A stretch of DNA of 40,144 nt, taken from an uncultured Bacteroides sp. GTDB lineage: Bacteria; Bacteroidota; Bacteroidia; Bacteroidales; Bacteroidaceae. Within the stretch, counting starts at the first letter, position 1. Each line of letters starts with the position of its first letter. A model generated the notes under the pieces. It searched no databases. It was not told the origin of the DNA and worked only from the letters and a program-made list of their open reading frames with translations. The translations under genes were made by a program, and so were the position numbers. The DNA lies in the NCBI GenBank assembly GCA_947574505.1, contig CANPJW010000024.1:1-40144 (forward strand), in the 5' to 3' direction. Shown one piece after another: positions 31,028 through 40,084 of this stretch.

Positions 31028-33085
31028 ATGAGAAGTTTCAAGACCAACCAACGGTTTTCATATAAAAATTTGATTTATAAAAGCCTTATTTTCATTGCCA
31101 CAGTATCAGTGATAGTCTACTTTTTACCCAATGAAGGAAAGTTCAACTATCAATTTGATATAAACAAGCCTTGGAAATACGGACTGTTACAGGCATCATT
31201 TGATTTTCCGATTTACAAAAACGACATACAAGTACAAAAGGAACAGGACAGCATCCTGGCAGACTATCAACCTTATTTCCAGATAGACAAGGAAGCCGAA
31301 AAAAATGTCCTTTCCAAATTAAGGGAGGATTACAACAAGACCTTACGCCATTCACTGCCGGGCACAGACTATGTACGTTATATTGAACGCACATTAAAGG
31401 CACTGTATGAGGACGGAATCATTGCCGGAAATGACTTGAAGCGTATGGAGGAAGACAGTATCATTGCCATACGGCTGGTAGACAAGAATGTAGCGACAAG
31501 CCGTTTTATCGACCAATTGTACACCGTGAAGGAAGCCTATGAATATTTGCTGAATGCGGATACCACCCACTACAAAAAGAAGATATTACAACAATGTAAT
31601 CTGAATGATTACATTACACCTAATCTGGTTTATGATGAAGAAAAGTCCGAGGCGGCGCAAAAAGACCTGCTCTCTAATATTTCATGGGCAAACGGCTTTG
31701 TGCTGAACGGACAAAAGATTATTGACCGTGGAGAAATTGTTGATGAGCAGACTTACAACATATTGGAATCCTTACGCAAGGAATGGGAAAAACGTAGCGA
31801 CTCGGTACAAGAGAAAAGACTGACATTGGCCGGACAAATATTATATGTAGGAATCTTCCTGTTCTGCTTCATGGCCTATCTGGAGTTGTTCCGGGCAGAT
31901 TATTATGAACGGAAAGGAACACTCACCCTGCTATTTGCGCTGATTGTGTTCTTCCCCGTCCTGTCTTCCATTATGGTGGAACAGAACTTGTCAAGTATTT
32001 ACGTGGTTCCATTTGCCATGATTCCGATTATAGTCCGTGTTTTCCTTGACTCAAGAACGGCATTCATGGCACATGTCACTATCATTTTGCTTTGCTCCAT
32101 CACTTTACGTTTTCCACATGAGTTTATCTTGTTACAGGTAGTGGCAGGAATGGTGGCGATCTATAGTTTGAGAGAATTGTCCCAACGGTCGCAATTGTTA
32201 CGGACGGCTTTGGTTGTATTTATCAGTTACGCTTTATTATATTTTGCTTTCGAGCTGATTCATGAAGATGATTTGACCAAGCTGAATACGCGCATGTACA
32301 TCTATTTTATGATCAACGGTATCTTACTGCTGTTCGCTTATCCGTTACTGTTCCTTTTGGAGAAAATATTCGGTTTTACTTCAGATGTGACTTTGGTGGA
32401 ACTGTCAAATATCAACAATAGCTTGCTTCGGGAAATGTCCGAAGTAGCTCCGGGCACTTTCCAACACTCATTGCAGATGGCAAACCTGGCTGCTGCGGCG
32501 GCAAACAAGATTGGAGGTAAAAGCCAGCTGGTGCGTACGGGAGCATTATATCATGACATCGGTAAAATGGTGAATCCGGCTTTTTTCACAGAAAACCAGT
32601 CGGGAGTCAACCCGCACAAGAGTTTAAGTTATGAACAAAGCGCCCAGGTTATCATCAGTCATATCACCGACGGGCTGAAACTGGCGGAAAAGCATAATCT
32701 GCCCAAAGTGATCAAAGACTTTATCAGTACCCATCATGGACGGGGACTGACGAAGTATTTCTACATTTCATATAAAAACGAACATCCTGACGAAGAAGTG
32801 GATCAGGAAAAGTTCCGCTACCCCGGTCCGAACCCGTTCACCAAGGAACAGGCCGTCCTGATGATGGCCGACTCTGTAGAAGCGGCTTCACGCAGCCTGC
32901 CGGAGTACACGGAAGAAAGCATCAGCACACTGGTAGATAAGATTATTGACACACAGGTATCTGAGGGGTATTTCAAAGAATGCCCTATTACGTTCAAGGA
33001 TATAGCAACAGTCAAAGCACTGTTTAAAGAAAAGCTGAAAACGATGTATCACACCCGAATCAGTTACCCGGAACTAAGGAAGTAA
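31028..33085 (+). CDS. pgpH: 7TM-HD phosphohydrolase, PgpH-like c-di-AMP phosphodiesterase
   Basis: The 685-residue protein has the three-part PgpH layout. One N-terminal membrane helix (about 17-33) precedes a large extracytoplasmic 7TMR-HDED domain (to about 270). A block of six to seven membrane helices follows (about 272-440), and then a cytoplasmic HD domain. In the HD domain the metal-binding residues are seen in [23 protein letters not shown] and STHHGRGL, and a late Asp in [10 protein letters not shown]. In other bacteria this family degrades cyclic di-AMP; that activity is inferred from family. Its end overlaps the convergent tyrosine phosphatase gene by 26 bases. Confidence 0.9.
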   Translation: MRSFKTNQRFSYKNLIYKSLIFIATVSVIVYFLPNEGKFNYQFDINKPWKYGLLQASFDFPIYKNDIQVQKEQDSILADYQPYFQIDKEAEKNVLSKLREDYNKTLRHSLPGTDYVRYIERTLKALYEDGIIAGNDLKRMEEDSIIAIRLVDKNVATSRFIDQLYTVKEAYEYLLNADTTHYKKKILQQCNLNDYITPNLVYDEEKSEAAQKDLLSNISWANGFVLNGQKIIDRGEIVDEQTYNILESLRKEWEKRSDSVQEKRLTLAGQILYVGIFLFCFMAYLELFRADYYERKGTLTLLFALIVFFPVLSSIMVEQNLSSIYVVPFAMIPIIVRVFLDSRTAFMAHVTIILLCSITLRFPHEFILLQVVAGMVAIYSLRELSQRSQLLRTALVVFISYALLYFAFELIHEDDLTKLNTRMYIYFMINGILLLFAYPLLFLLEKIFGFTSDVTLVELSNINNSLLREMSEVAPGTFQHSLQMANLAAAAANKIGGKSQLVRTGALYHDIGKMVNPAFFTENQSGVNPHKSLSYEQSAQVIISHITDGLKLAEKHNLPKVIKDFISTHHGRGLTKYFYISYKNEHPDEEVDQEKFRYPGPNPFTKEQAVLMMADSVEAASRSLPEYTEESISTLVDKIIDTQVSEGYFKECPITFKDIATVKALFKEKLKTMYHTRISYPELRK

Positions 33086-33530
33086 GCAATCCTGCACAAG
33101 CATCTTCCAGTATATCAAGCACGTTCTCGAACCCTTGCGCACCGCCATAGTAAGGGTCGGGAACATAGTCTGCCACTTTGGTGCGGCAATAATCCGTCAT
33201 GCGATGGATTTTCTTTTCCGTTTCCAGATCGGGAGCACGCTCCATCAGGTCCTCTATATTACGGTCGTCCATGCCGATGATCATATCAAAATGATAGAAA
33301 TCCTCCGTACAGACAGGACGGGAACGATGGGTCAGATTGTAACCGCGGCGGGAAGCATGCATCCGCATACGGCTGTCGGGCAATTCCCCTCTATGATAAC
33401 TCAGGATTCCGGCAGAATCCACCTCTATCTCGTGTTCCAGTCCTTTTTTCTTTATGAGAGTACGCATCACTTCTTCTGCCGAAGAAGACCTGCAAATGTT
33501 ACCGAGGCAGACAAAAAGTATTCTTTTCAT
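33060..33530 (-). CDS. Low-molecular-weight protein tyrosine phosphatase
   Basis: The 156-residue protein begins with the active-site loop VCLGNICRSSSAEEV (Cys8 and Arg14 in the Cx5R motif). It ends with the general-acid loop VPDPYYGGAQGF, the standard LMW-PTP layout. It removes phosphate from tyrosine, or in bacteria sometimes from other small substrates; in many bacteria the partner is an exopolysaccharide tyrosine kinase, none of which is visible here. It lies 7 bases after the PHP gene and is likely in one transcript with it. Confidence 0.93.
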   Translation of the reverse strand: MKRILFVCLGNICRSSSAEEVMRTLIKKKGLEHEIEVDSAGILSYHRGELPDSRMRMHASRRGYNLTHRSRPVCTEDFYHFDMIIGMDDRNIEDLMERAPDLETEKKIHRMTDYCRTKVADYVPDPYYGGAQGFENVLDILEDACAGLLTSLVPGN

Positions 33531-33537
33531 ATATAAT

Positions 33538-34248
33538 CTACAAATGAAGGTATTCTTTAAATGATTTCACATCACGGTTCATGATCAGCTCTTCAGGAAA
33601 CCCGGTAAGCTGCAACAATTCATACAAATTATCGTAACGGGCTATATCAAACGAAATATGCGCGTCACTTCCCAAAATGACCGGAACTTCATATTTCTTG
33701 CATAAACGGAGAATGGTGAGGTTGTTCTCACGGGCATTGGGTTTGTTACGGGTGGGTTTTAAAGAACTGTTATTTATTTCCAATAAAGTATGGTGTTCTT
33801 TGGCTGCCAATACCATCGGTTCAAAATGTAACGCCGCCGTACCGTCTCCGGGGTGACTGATAATATGAATAAAAGGATTGCTGATAACCTGTACCATTCC
33901 ATGGGTGTTTTCTTCTATCGTTCCATATTCATAACATAAAGAGTGGATACCCGCAATACGGATATCAAGCATCTTCATATAATCCTCGTCCAAATCGAGG
34001 TTTCCTTTACCATCCAGAATATTAATCTCAGCCCCCAACAACAGCTCCACCCCATACATCCGGCGGGGAACCACATGCAAGTTTCTAAAATAAATAGGAT
34101 GGCAAGTACCGGGAACACCGGGCGAATGTTCCGTTATCCCTAAAACCTTCAATCCCTTATCGGCGGCAGCTTGCGCCATTTCTTGTAAAGTACTGAATGC
34201 ATGCCCGCTGGCAATGGTATGGGTATGTACGTCTAATTCTATCTTCAT
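33538..34248 (-). CDS. PHP-domain phosphatase (YcdX type)
   Basis: The 236-residue protein has the metal ligands of the PHP fold: DVHTHTIASGH (residues 6-16), ITEHSPG (about 38-44), GAEINILDG (about 72), GIHSLCYE (about 96), ISHPGDG (about 129) and the late GSDAHIS (about 194). This matches YcdX/histidinol-phosphatase-like enzymes, which use three metals to remove phosphate. The natural substrate is not known. It is adjacent to the tyrosine phosphatase (7 bases) and downstream of priA. Confidence 0.9.
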   Translation of the reverse strand: MKIELDVHTHTIASGHAFSTLQEMAQAAADKGLKVLGITEHSPGVPGTCHPIYFRNLHVVPRRMYGVELLLGAEINILDGKGNLDLDEDYMKMLDIRIAGIHSLCYEYGTIEENTHGMVQVISNPFIHIISHPGDGTAALHFEPMVLAAKEHHTLLEINNSSLKPTRNKPNARENNLTILRLCKKYEVPVILGSDAHISFDIARYDNLYELLQLTGFPEELIMNRDVKSFKEYLHL

Positions 34249-34295
34249 CTTTATTTTCGTTTATCTTTTCTATTATCGTCCAGTGCATGGACCGG

Positions 34296-36758
34296 TTACT
34301 GTGGATCTACATCATAATAAACTAACAACGAACGGAAACGTTCATCTTCCAATATGGCACGTTGTACGGCAAGCAGATAATCACGCACTTTCTTTATAGA
34401 AGCATTCTGCTCCACTTTCACAATCATTTTTTTTATAAATAAGGTCTGGATACGGGCCACCGGCGGTTTGTCCGGGCCCAATACCCTGTCGCCCAATCCG
34501 GAACGGAGCTGTGCCGCCATGGTATCCGCCGCCAAATCCAGAATATCCTCTTTGCGGTGTTTCAGATATACATAAATCAAACGATAATAAGGAGGATATT
34601 TGAACATCTGCCGTTCTGCCAATTGGTCATAATATAACTGCTCATAGTCATTATGCATCACTTGATGAATAACGGGTAAATCGGGCGATTTGGTCTGAAG
34701 GATAACCAGTCCTTGCTTATTTTTACGCCCGGCACGTCCTGCTACTTGGGCCATCAGTTGGAAAGCACGCTCATAGCTCCGGAAATCCGGGAAGTTCAAC
34801 ATCGTATCCGCATTCAGAATCCCCACCACACTGACATGATCAAAGTCCAATCCTTTGGACACCATCTGCGTACCAATCAGGATATCGGTCTTGCCCTGTT
34901 CAAAATCCGCGATAATTTTCTCGTATGCGGTACGGGTACGGGTGGTATCCAAATCCATCCGGGCGACTTTCGCCTCGGGAAATATCAGTTTTATATCATC
35001 TTCTATACGCTCTGTACCGAAACCGCGATGCATCAATTCCACTCCGCCGCACGCCGGGCAGGAACGGGGAACTTGATAGGTATATCCACAGTAATGGCAA
35101 GTCAGCTGGTTCAGCCCCTTATGATACGTCAGACTCACATCACAGTTCTTGCATTTAGGAACCCAGCCGCAGGTATGACATTCTATCATCGGAGCGAAAC
35201 CGCGACGGTTCTGAAACAGGATAACCTGCTCCTTACACTCCAATGCCTCTTTTATCTGCTTGACCAGCGCCGGTGAGAAAGGGCCCTGCATCCGCTTCTG
35301 ATGCGCCAGTTCCTTGATGTCAACCAGTTCTATATGAGGAAGCCGGATATCTTTATATCTTTCTTTCAATTCTACCAAGCCATACTTTCCCGAGGTAGCA
35401 TTAAAGTAAGTTTCCACACCAGGAGTAGCCGTCCCCAGCAGCACTTTCGCCTTGAACATAGAGGCCAGCATGATGGCTGAGCTACGGGCATGGTAACGTG
35501 GGGCAGGGTCTTGCTGTTTATACGTATTCTCGTGTTCCTCATCTATGATGACCAGCCCCAAGTTACGAAAAGGCAGAAAAATAGAGGAACGAACTCCGAG
35601 AATCACATCATAGCTCTTCTCTCCCAACTGTTTCTGCCATATCTCCACCCGCTCAGCGTCCGGAAACTTGGAATGATAAATACCCAGCCGATGTCCGAAC
35701 ACTCTTTTCAAACGCTCAGTTATCTGAGTGGTCAGTGCAATTTCCGGAAGCAAATATAAGACCTGCTTTCCTGTTTTCAGCACCTCCTGAATGAGGTGGA
35801 TATAAATTTCCGTCTTGCCACTGGATGTAACGCCATGCAGAAGACACACATTTTTCTCTCTGAAGCATTGAAGAATGTTGCCATAAGCCTGTTGCTGCGC
35901 AATATTCAGCGGATTAATATCACCGGTATCCGAAATTCCTTTATCCAAACGTCCTATCTCCTGATGATAGACCTCAAAGACTTTCTTTTCGACCAATCCG
36001 TTAAAAACGGCCGCAGACCCTCCAGACTTTTCAAGCAGCTCTTTCTTTGTTACTTCCTTTAAAGCATACCCTCTGGCTACCCAACCGGACAATTCCACAT
36101 ACTTCATTAATATCATCAATTGTTTAGGAGCACGTGACAATTCATTGAACAGCCGTTGTAAGTAAGCCTCATCCGCTTCTCCGTTCACCAACCTCACCCT
36201 TGCCTCTGTACGCGGTTTGTAATTACGTTTCAGTTCCTCCTTGACAAAGATGGCCTCTTTGTCCAACAAAGACTTGATGACAGTCAACACATTTTTCAGT
36301 CCGCTGTTTTTTTCCAACTGGGTTACACACTGTTCTGTATCCCGGCTCAACAAATCCAGAATTTTCTGCTCTTTCTCCGGTAAGGGTGCAGTGGCTTCAA
36401 AATCGGGATTATATTCCACCAACGTTTCGCTTTCCAGTTTCATACCCGAAGGGATAGCCGCCTTGTACACATCTCCTAATGTACAAAGATAATATTCCGC
36501 CAGCCATTGCCAGAACTCATATTGTTTCGGTAACAGTACCGGAGATGAATCCAGCACTTCAGCTATATCCTTCGTTTCATACCCCTCCGGGGCCGCATAA
36601 TGTACATTTGTCACTATTGCCGTATAGAACTTTTTCTTTCCAAACGGAACAACCACCCGACAACCAATCTGTACCATCTCTTCCATCTCCTGAGGAAGGG
36701 AATAAGTGTATTGGTTGGCAATAGGTAATGGAACTATGACATCTACGAATTTTTTCAT
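34296..36758 (-). CDS. priA: Primosomal protein N' (replication restart helicase)
   Basis: The 820-residue protein restarts stalled replication forks as a 3'-5' DNA helicase. It has the N-terminal 3'BD domain (FVDVIVPLPIANQYTYSLPQ), Walker A in LLHGVTSSGKTEIYIH (about residue 310), and DEEHENTYKQQ. Two zinc-binding cysteine pairs per site are seen in ECHTCGWVPKCKNCDVSL and CHYCGYTYQVPRSCPACGG. The helicase motifs IGTQMVSKGLDFDHVSVVG and VAGRAGR are intact. Length is normal for Bacteroidetes. The -7 box ends only 5 bases upstream of the start codon. Confidence 0.96.
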   Translation of the reverse strand: MKKFVDVIVPLPIANQYTYSLPQEMEEMVQIGCRVVVPFGKKKFYTAIVTNVHYAAPEGYETKDIAEVLDSSPVLLPKQYEFWQWLAEYYLCTLGDVYKAAIPSGMKLESETLVEYNPDFEATAPLPEKEQKILDLLSRDTEQCVTQLEKNSGLKNVLTVIKSLLDKEAIFVKEELKRNYKPRTEARVRLVNGEADEAYLQRLFNELSRAPKQLMILMKYVELSGWVARGYALKEVTKKELLEKSGGSAAVFNGLVEKKVFEVYHQEIGRLDKGISDTGDINPLNIAQQQAYGNILQCFREKNVCLLHGVTSSGKTEIYIHLIQEVLKTGKQVLYLLPEIALTTQITERLKRVFGHRLGIYHSKFPDAERVEIWQKQLGEKSYDVILGVRSSIFLPFRNLGLVIIDEEHENTYKQQDPAPRYHARSSAIMLASMFKAKVLLGTATPGVETYFNATSGKYGLVELKERYKDIRLPHIELVDIKELAHQKRMQGPFSPALVKQIKEALECKEQVILFQNRRGFAPMIECHTCGWVPKCKNCDVSLTYHKGLNQLTCHYCGYTYQVPRSCPACGGVELMHRGFGTERIEDDIKLIFPEAKVARMDLDTTRTRTAYEKIIADFEQGKTDILIGTQMVSKGLDFDHVSVVGILNADTMLNFPDFRSYERAFQLMAQVAGRAGRKNKQGLVILQTKSPDLPVIHQVMHNDYEQLYYDQLAERQMFKYPPYYRLIYVYLKHRKEDILDLAADTMAAQLRSGLGDRVLGPDKPPVARIQTLFIKKMIVKVEQNASIKKVRDYLLAVQRAILEDERFRSLLVYYDVDPQ

Positions 36759-36762
36759 GGTG

Positions 36763-36770
36763 CAAAATTA
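36763..36770 (-). promoter_or_regulatory. -7 box for priA, almost on the start codon
   Basis: The minus strand reads TAATTTTG, matching TAnnTTTG. With the start codon at 36758 the transcript would be nearly leaderless if the box is used. Confidence 0.45.
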
Positions 36771-36772
36771 CA

Positions 36773-36808
36773 AAAAAGGAGGCATTCAGTGAAGAATGCC
36801 TCCTTTTT
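36773..36808 (-). terminator. Strong terminator of the porin gene
   Basis: AAAAAGGAGGCATTC (36773-36787) and GAATGCCTCCTTTTT (36794-36808) form a perfect 15-bp stem with a 6-base loop. The stem has A and T runs on its sides, so it could work in both directions. It sits immediately upstream of the priA promoter. Confidence 0.88.
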
Positions 36809-36830
36809 ATCTTTTATTAAATAAGGTTGT

Positions 36831-37430
36831 CTAGAACAAGTATGCCAAAGAAACTTGCCAAGTGTTGTTCTTTATATTAACAGAATGGTGTCCATCACCC
36901 GATCCACCCTCTGTATAATATTCATAAGTACCAGTCTTGCTCAGAGCAAAATTATAATTAACCCCTAACTGTAAATGACGTATCAATTTAAGACCTGCTC
37001 CTACATTGAAACTGGTTGTAGATTTTTTCAATGACAATTCACGCGTCCATGTTTTATTGCCAATATTAAAATCAAACTGGGGACCTGCAGCAATATAAGC
37101 ACCCAACATGCTACCAAGGCCAAAGGACCATTTCAAATTCACAGGAACTGCAAATGTCTTTAACTTCATTGTTTTCTCTCCATCGACCCCTAAGTCTGTC
37201 TGAGAATATAAAGCGGCAACATCTGCCCCTATCCCGATAATAGGCAGGGTGAATTCAGCCATCGGACCCACAAAAAAACCAGTCTTATTATCCCCTTTAA
37301 AAGCATCCTTTGAAAAACTCAATTTTGAAATATTCAAACCACCTTTTACTCCAAAGTGCAACTGAGCCTGAGCAGGAGCAGCCATCATCAAACATACAGC
37401 TACCATTAATACACTAATAATCTTTTTCAT
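36831..37430 (-). CDS. Porin-family outer membrane beta-barrel protein
   Basis: The 199-residue protein has a signal peptide (1-22, ending PAQAQ). It then has short alternating strands typical of an eight-stranded barrel of the OMP_b-brl_2/PorT type: LHFGVKGGLNISKLSF, TGFFVGPMAEFTLPIIGIG, VPVNLKWSFGL, LGAYIAAGPQFDFN and the closing WQVSLAYLF with terminal Phe. Such proteins sit in the outer membrane; the function is unknown. It is a single-gene unit with a clear promoter box and terminator. Confidence 0.9.
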   Translation of the reverse strand: MKKIISVLMVAVCLMMAAPAQAQLHFGVKGGLNISKLSFSKDAFKGDNKTGFFVGPMAEFTLPIIGIGADVAALYSQTDLGVDGEKTMKLKTFAVPVNLKWSFGLGSMLGAYIAAGPQFDFNIGNKTWTRELSLKKSTTSFNVGAGLKLIRHLQLGVNYNFALSKTGTYEYYTEGGSGDGHHSVNIKNNTWQVSLAYLF

Positions 37431-37455
37431 GTTTGTCTATTTTTAGTTTACGCCA

Positions 37456-37463
37456 CAAAGATA
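37456..37463 (-). promoter_or_regulatory. -7 box for the porin gene
   Basis: The minus strand reads TATCTTTG, matching TAnnTTTG, 25 bases upstream of the start at 37430. Confidence 0.55.
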
Positions 37464-37549
37464 AACACTTTTTCCATGTATAATGTTCAATCTCCCAGGA
37501 AAGTTACATTACGCTTTCCAATCCCCCCTTCCAAGAAGAAATATCAAAC

Positions 37550-37697
37550 AAAAAACGGACAGAATTTTTTATTCTGTCCGCCATGTTCTCTTTCTAATAT
37601 TCTTCCTCATTAAAGAGTTGTGTCTCATTTGATTATCAATCAATTATATTTCAAAGAATGATTTTTAGCCAAACAAACCACGCCATCTGAGGCTATC
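37550..37697 (-). ncRNA. Possible small RNA of about 145 bases
   Basis: A minus-strand -7 box TATCTTTG lies at 37710-37703 and a strong terminator ends at about 37550. No reading frame lies between them. If the box is used, a short untranslated RNA would be made between the porin and PLD genes. The -33 element is weak (TTTG with a 16-base spacer), and the region could equally be the 3' end of the PLD transcript. Confidence 0.22.
37556..37580 (-). terminator. Intrinsic terminator downstream of the PLD gene
   Basis: CGGACAGAAT (37556-37565) and ATTCTGTCCG (37571-37580) form a perfect 10-bp stem with a 5-base loop, followed on the minus strand by six Us (A-run 37550-37555). Confidence 0.8.
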
Positions 37698-37834
37698 AAT
37701 GGCAAAGATATGTGTTTTTTGACAAACAAATGAAAACAGGCACAACTTTTTGCTATACACAAGGAAAAATCATTGCCCATGTTTTTTCTTTCCCTTATTT
37801 AATAGTAGTTTGTTCGTTCCAACGAACGAAATTA
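37581..37834. other. Gene-free region after the PLD gene
   Basis: The stretch is AT-rich. It holds the promoter-like box at 37703-37710 and a short palindrome GTTCGTT-CC-AACGAAC at 37812-37827, just past the PLD stop. The palindrome has no clear T-run and may be a weak terminator. Confidence 0.45.
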
Positions 37835-40084
37835 TCAGCTAAGACTTCTAATCATATTTTCAACATGATTCATGCGAAATACATAGTCATACCTTTCTGA
37901 TAAAGGTTCAAGCTCTTTTGTCAGAGTTTCAAACGAAGGTTTACCGAATAGCACAGCCAGGCTATCTACTGCTTTTTGCAAGCGTTTACCCAATATGCGT
38001 ATAGTTTCAATGTGAGAAAGTCTATTAAATAAGGTCCCATATAATATTGCATATTTCATAGAACGAGACGAAACTTTATTGAAATTCTCATCTCTTTGTG
38101 CTGGAAGTTTCATTGTATTGCAAAACTTTACAAATTTTTCCAATGAGTCAAGACCAACGTTACTTATGCTCCTTTCCAAACTATCATAAAACTGTTTCTG
38201 AGAAAAGTTTCTTGATGAATAGGGTATTTGGTCAAATTTATAACGAAATTTATTAAGATAACATATCTCCATTGCAGCAAACATAGACAGAGAAAAGAAG
38301 TTTAAGTCATCTCTAGTTATAACGCCATCACCTGTAGCTTTTACCTGCTCGTATCGCTTACTTATCATCTTCTGATATTTCATTAACAAAGATGTTGATA
38401 ATTCACCATAACCTTTTAACAGTTGCTTGCTGAGGAAGATATCCTCCTGTTCTTCTATTTCTCTATTATTGCTTGTTTCTGCCGAGCCTTCTTCCTCTTC
38501 ATCAATGATCGCATCATCTATCGAACGAATCTTTTTTCTAATACTCTCCTCAATACATTCAATCAGTCTTGATGTACGATCTATTTGGAAAATCCTGCTA
38601 CTCTTTGCATCGTCATTGTCATATTCCGAATTGTATTTTATTTCGGGCAAAGATAAATCAGATTGCCTTTTATCTTCTGATGAAACTTTAATCTTTGGAG
38701 AAACTTTTTCACCAGCATCATTAACTAAGTCCCACATTACATCAGATAGCATATCAGCAACCTCCATACCATCATATCCTTCATTCTCAATACGAGAAAT
38801 GAATCTATTAAGATTACGACTCATTTTCGACGGATTTGTTGTGGCTAAGAACTCAGTCCAATTGACGAACAGCTTATTAGATATAGATTTCTTGTCTTTA
38901 TCCACTAAATAACATGTATATTGAGTTTTTGCTAACTTTATATCAGTACTATATCTATTGCCTTTATCATGTTTAAGTTCACTTACAAGAGTCTCAATTC
39001 CATTGTCGATAGACAGTAGTACTCCATCAGGAATCTCCTCATTGCTATAGACATTTAATTTACCTGATTCGTAATAAGCGGATAATAGTCTTAATCGTCT
39101 TCCAGTTTCAGAAGGAGCTTCATTAGAATGTTTGGATCTATTAGTTGGCACATCTATTCTTTTCTTGGTTTTCAGACCAAGTGTAGATAGAAAATCTTGC
39201 TTTGTCGAATGATACAAGACTCCAAACTCTTCATTTATGCCTCTGTGAGTTATTGTTCCAAGTCCGGCTAATGTTGCATTTGCACTGCCAACCATACAAT
39301 ATTCAGCATCATTAGTCTTAAAGTGCAAAACCTTTGCATGCAATTGACGTTCATATGTTTTAAAAGCTATTTCACCCCTTTTTGTTTCGCTGAAATCATA
39401 AAAATGAATACTACTATTTGGAAGCATTCCGCTTGGTGGCAAAGCACAATCTTGGTGAATCAAAACATTCACCGTTGAGTTCGGACAAAGTTGGGATAAT
39501 GTAATCAATGATTCTCCACATTCATCAAAATATGGACTGAGAAGTGTTATAGTCTGCACCTCATTTAATGGCACTAAATTTGAAATTTGTTGTAAAATCC
39601 CAGACTGAGAATCATTATACAGTAAAGCAGTATTTAACCCTTCTTGTACCTTGCACATACTATGAGGCACAATATTGAAAGAGGAATCTAAAAATGTACA
39701 ATTTTCAGGAATCTCACGAAGAATTCTATTATGATCATAGTCGTTACATTGCTTTGTAAATCGGCAGAGATACTGCCAACATTCTTCAATGAGAGGACGA
39801 TGCGTCGTATCAGTCTCATCTATCATAAAACCTGTAAATGCCTCATGATTTTTTCCATGTCCTGTAACTGTTAGATTACCAGTACCAAACACAACCAATA
39901 CAGCGTCATCTCCTACAAAGAAATTAATCTTAGGATGAAAAGCTCCGACAGCACTTATAGATGTAATGGAGTACTCCTTACCAATATGTCTCATATAAAT
40001 AGGAGATACATATTCCATAGATTTATCCATTTGATTGGTATCGGCAAACACATTTATGCTACATACTTGCTTACGATGAAGCAT
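37835..40084 (-). CDS. Phospholipase D-like (HKD) protein with long helical C-terminus
   Basis: The ATG at 40084 gives 749 residues (TTG at 40090 is an alternative; stops precede it). Two HKD-type half-sites are visible in the N-terminal 300 residues. The first is AFHPKINFFVG (His50, Lys52) with FGTGNLTVTGHG; the second is QLHAKVLHF (His249, Lys251) with MVGSANATLAG and NEEFGV. The Asp of each HxKx4D is not in its usual place. Such paired motifs form one active site in PLD nucleases. Residues about 420-749 are mainly helical with an acidic patch (IDEEEEGSAE). The N-terminus starts late, at a strand INVFADTNQ, so part of the first lobe may be missing. A nuclease in a defence or repair operon is the inference. 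Confidence 0.72.
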   Translation of the reverse strand: MLHRKQVCSINVFADTNQMDKSMEYVSPIYMRHIGKEYSITSISAVGAFHPKINFFVGDDAVLVVFGTGNLTVTGHGKNHEAFTGFMIDETDTTHRPLIEECWQYLCRFTKQCNDYDHNRILREIPENCTFLDSSFNIVPHSMCKVQEGLNTALLYNDSQSGILQQISNLVPLNEVQTITLLSPYFDECGESLITLSQLCPNSTVNVLIHQDCALPPSGMLPNSSIHFYDFSETKRGEIAFKTYERQLHAKVLHFKTNDAEYCMVGSANATLAGLGTITHRGINEEFGVLYHSTKQDFLSTLGLKTKKRIDVPTNRSKHSNEAPSETGRRLRLLSAYYESGKLNVYSNEEIPDGVLLSIDNGIETLVSELKHDKGNRYSTDIKLAKTQYTCYLVDKDKKSISNKLFVNWTEFLATTNPSKMSRNLNRFISRIENEGYDGMEVADMLSDVMWDLVNDAGEKVSPKIKVSSEDKRQSDLSLPEIKYNSEYDNDDAKSSRIFQIDRTSRLIECIEESIRKKIRSIDDAIIDEEEEGSAETSNNREIEEQEDIFLSKQLLKGYGELSTSLLMKYQKMISKRYEQVKATGDGVITRDDLNFFSLSMFAAMEICYLNKFRYKFDQIPYSSRNFSQKQFYDSLERSISNVGLDSLEKFVKFCNTMKLPAQRDENFNKVSSRSMKYAILYGTLFNRLSHIETIRILGKRLQKAVDSLAVLFGKPSFETLTKELEPLSERYDYVFRMNHVENMIRSLS

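Noticed and set aside
30947..31051. 35-residue N-terminal extension of gltX
   Set aside because: The HIGH motif lies at the usual distance from the internal Met, and the extension crosses the promoter box and the start of the divergent gene.
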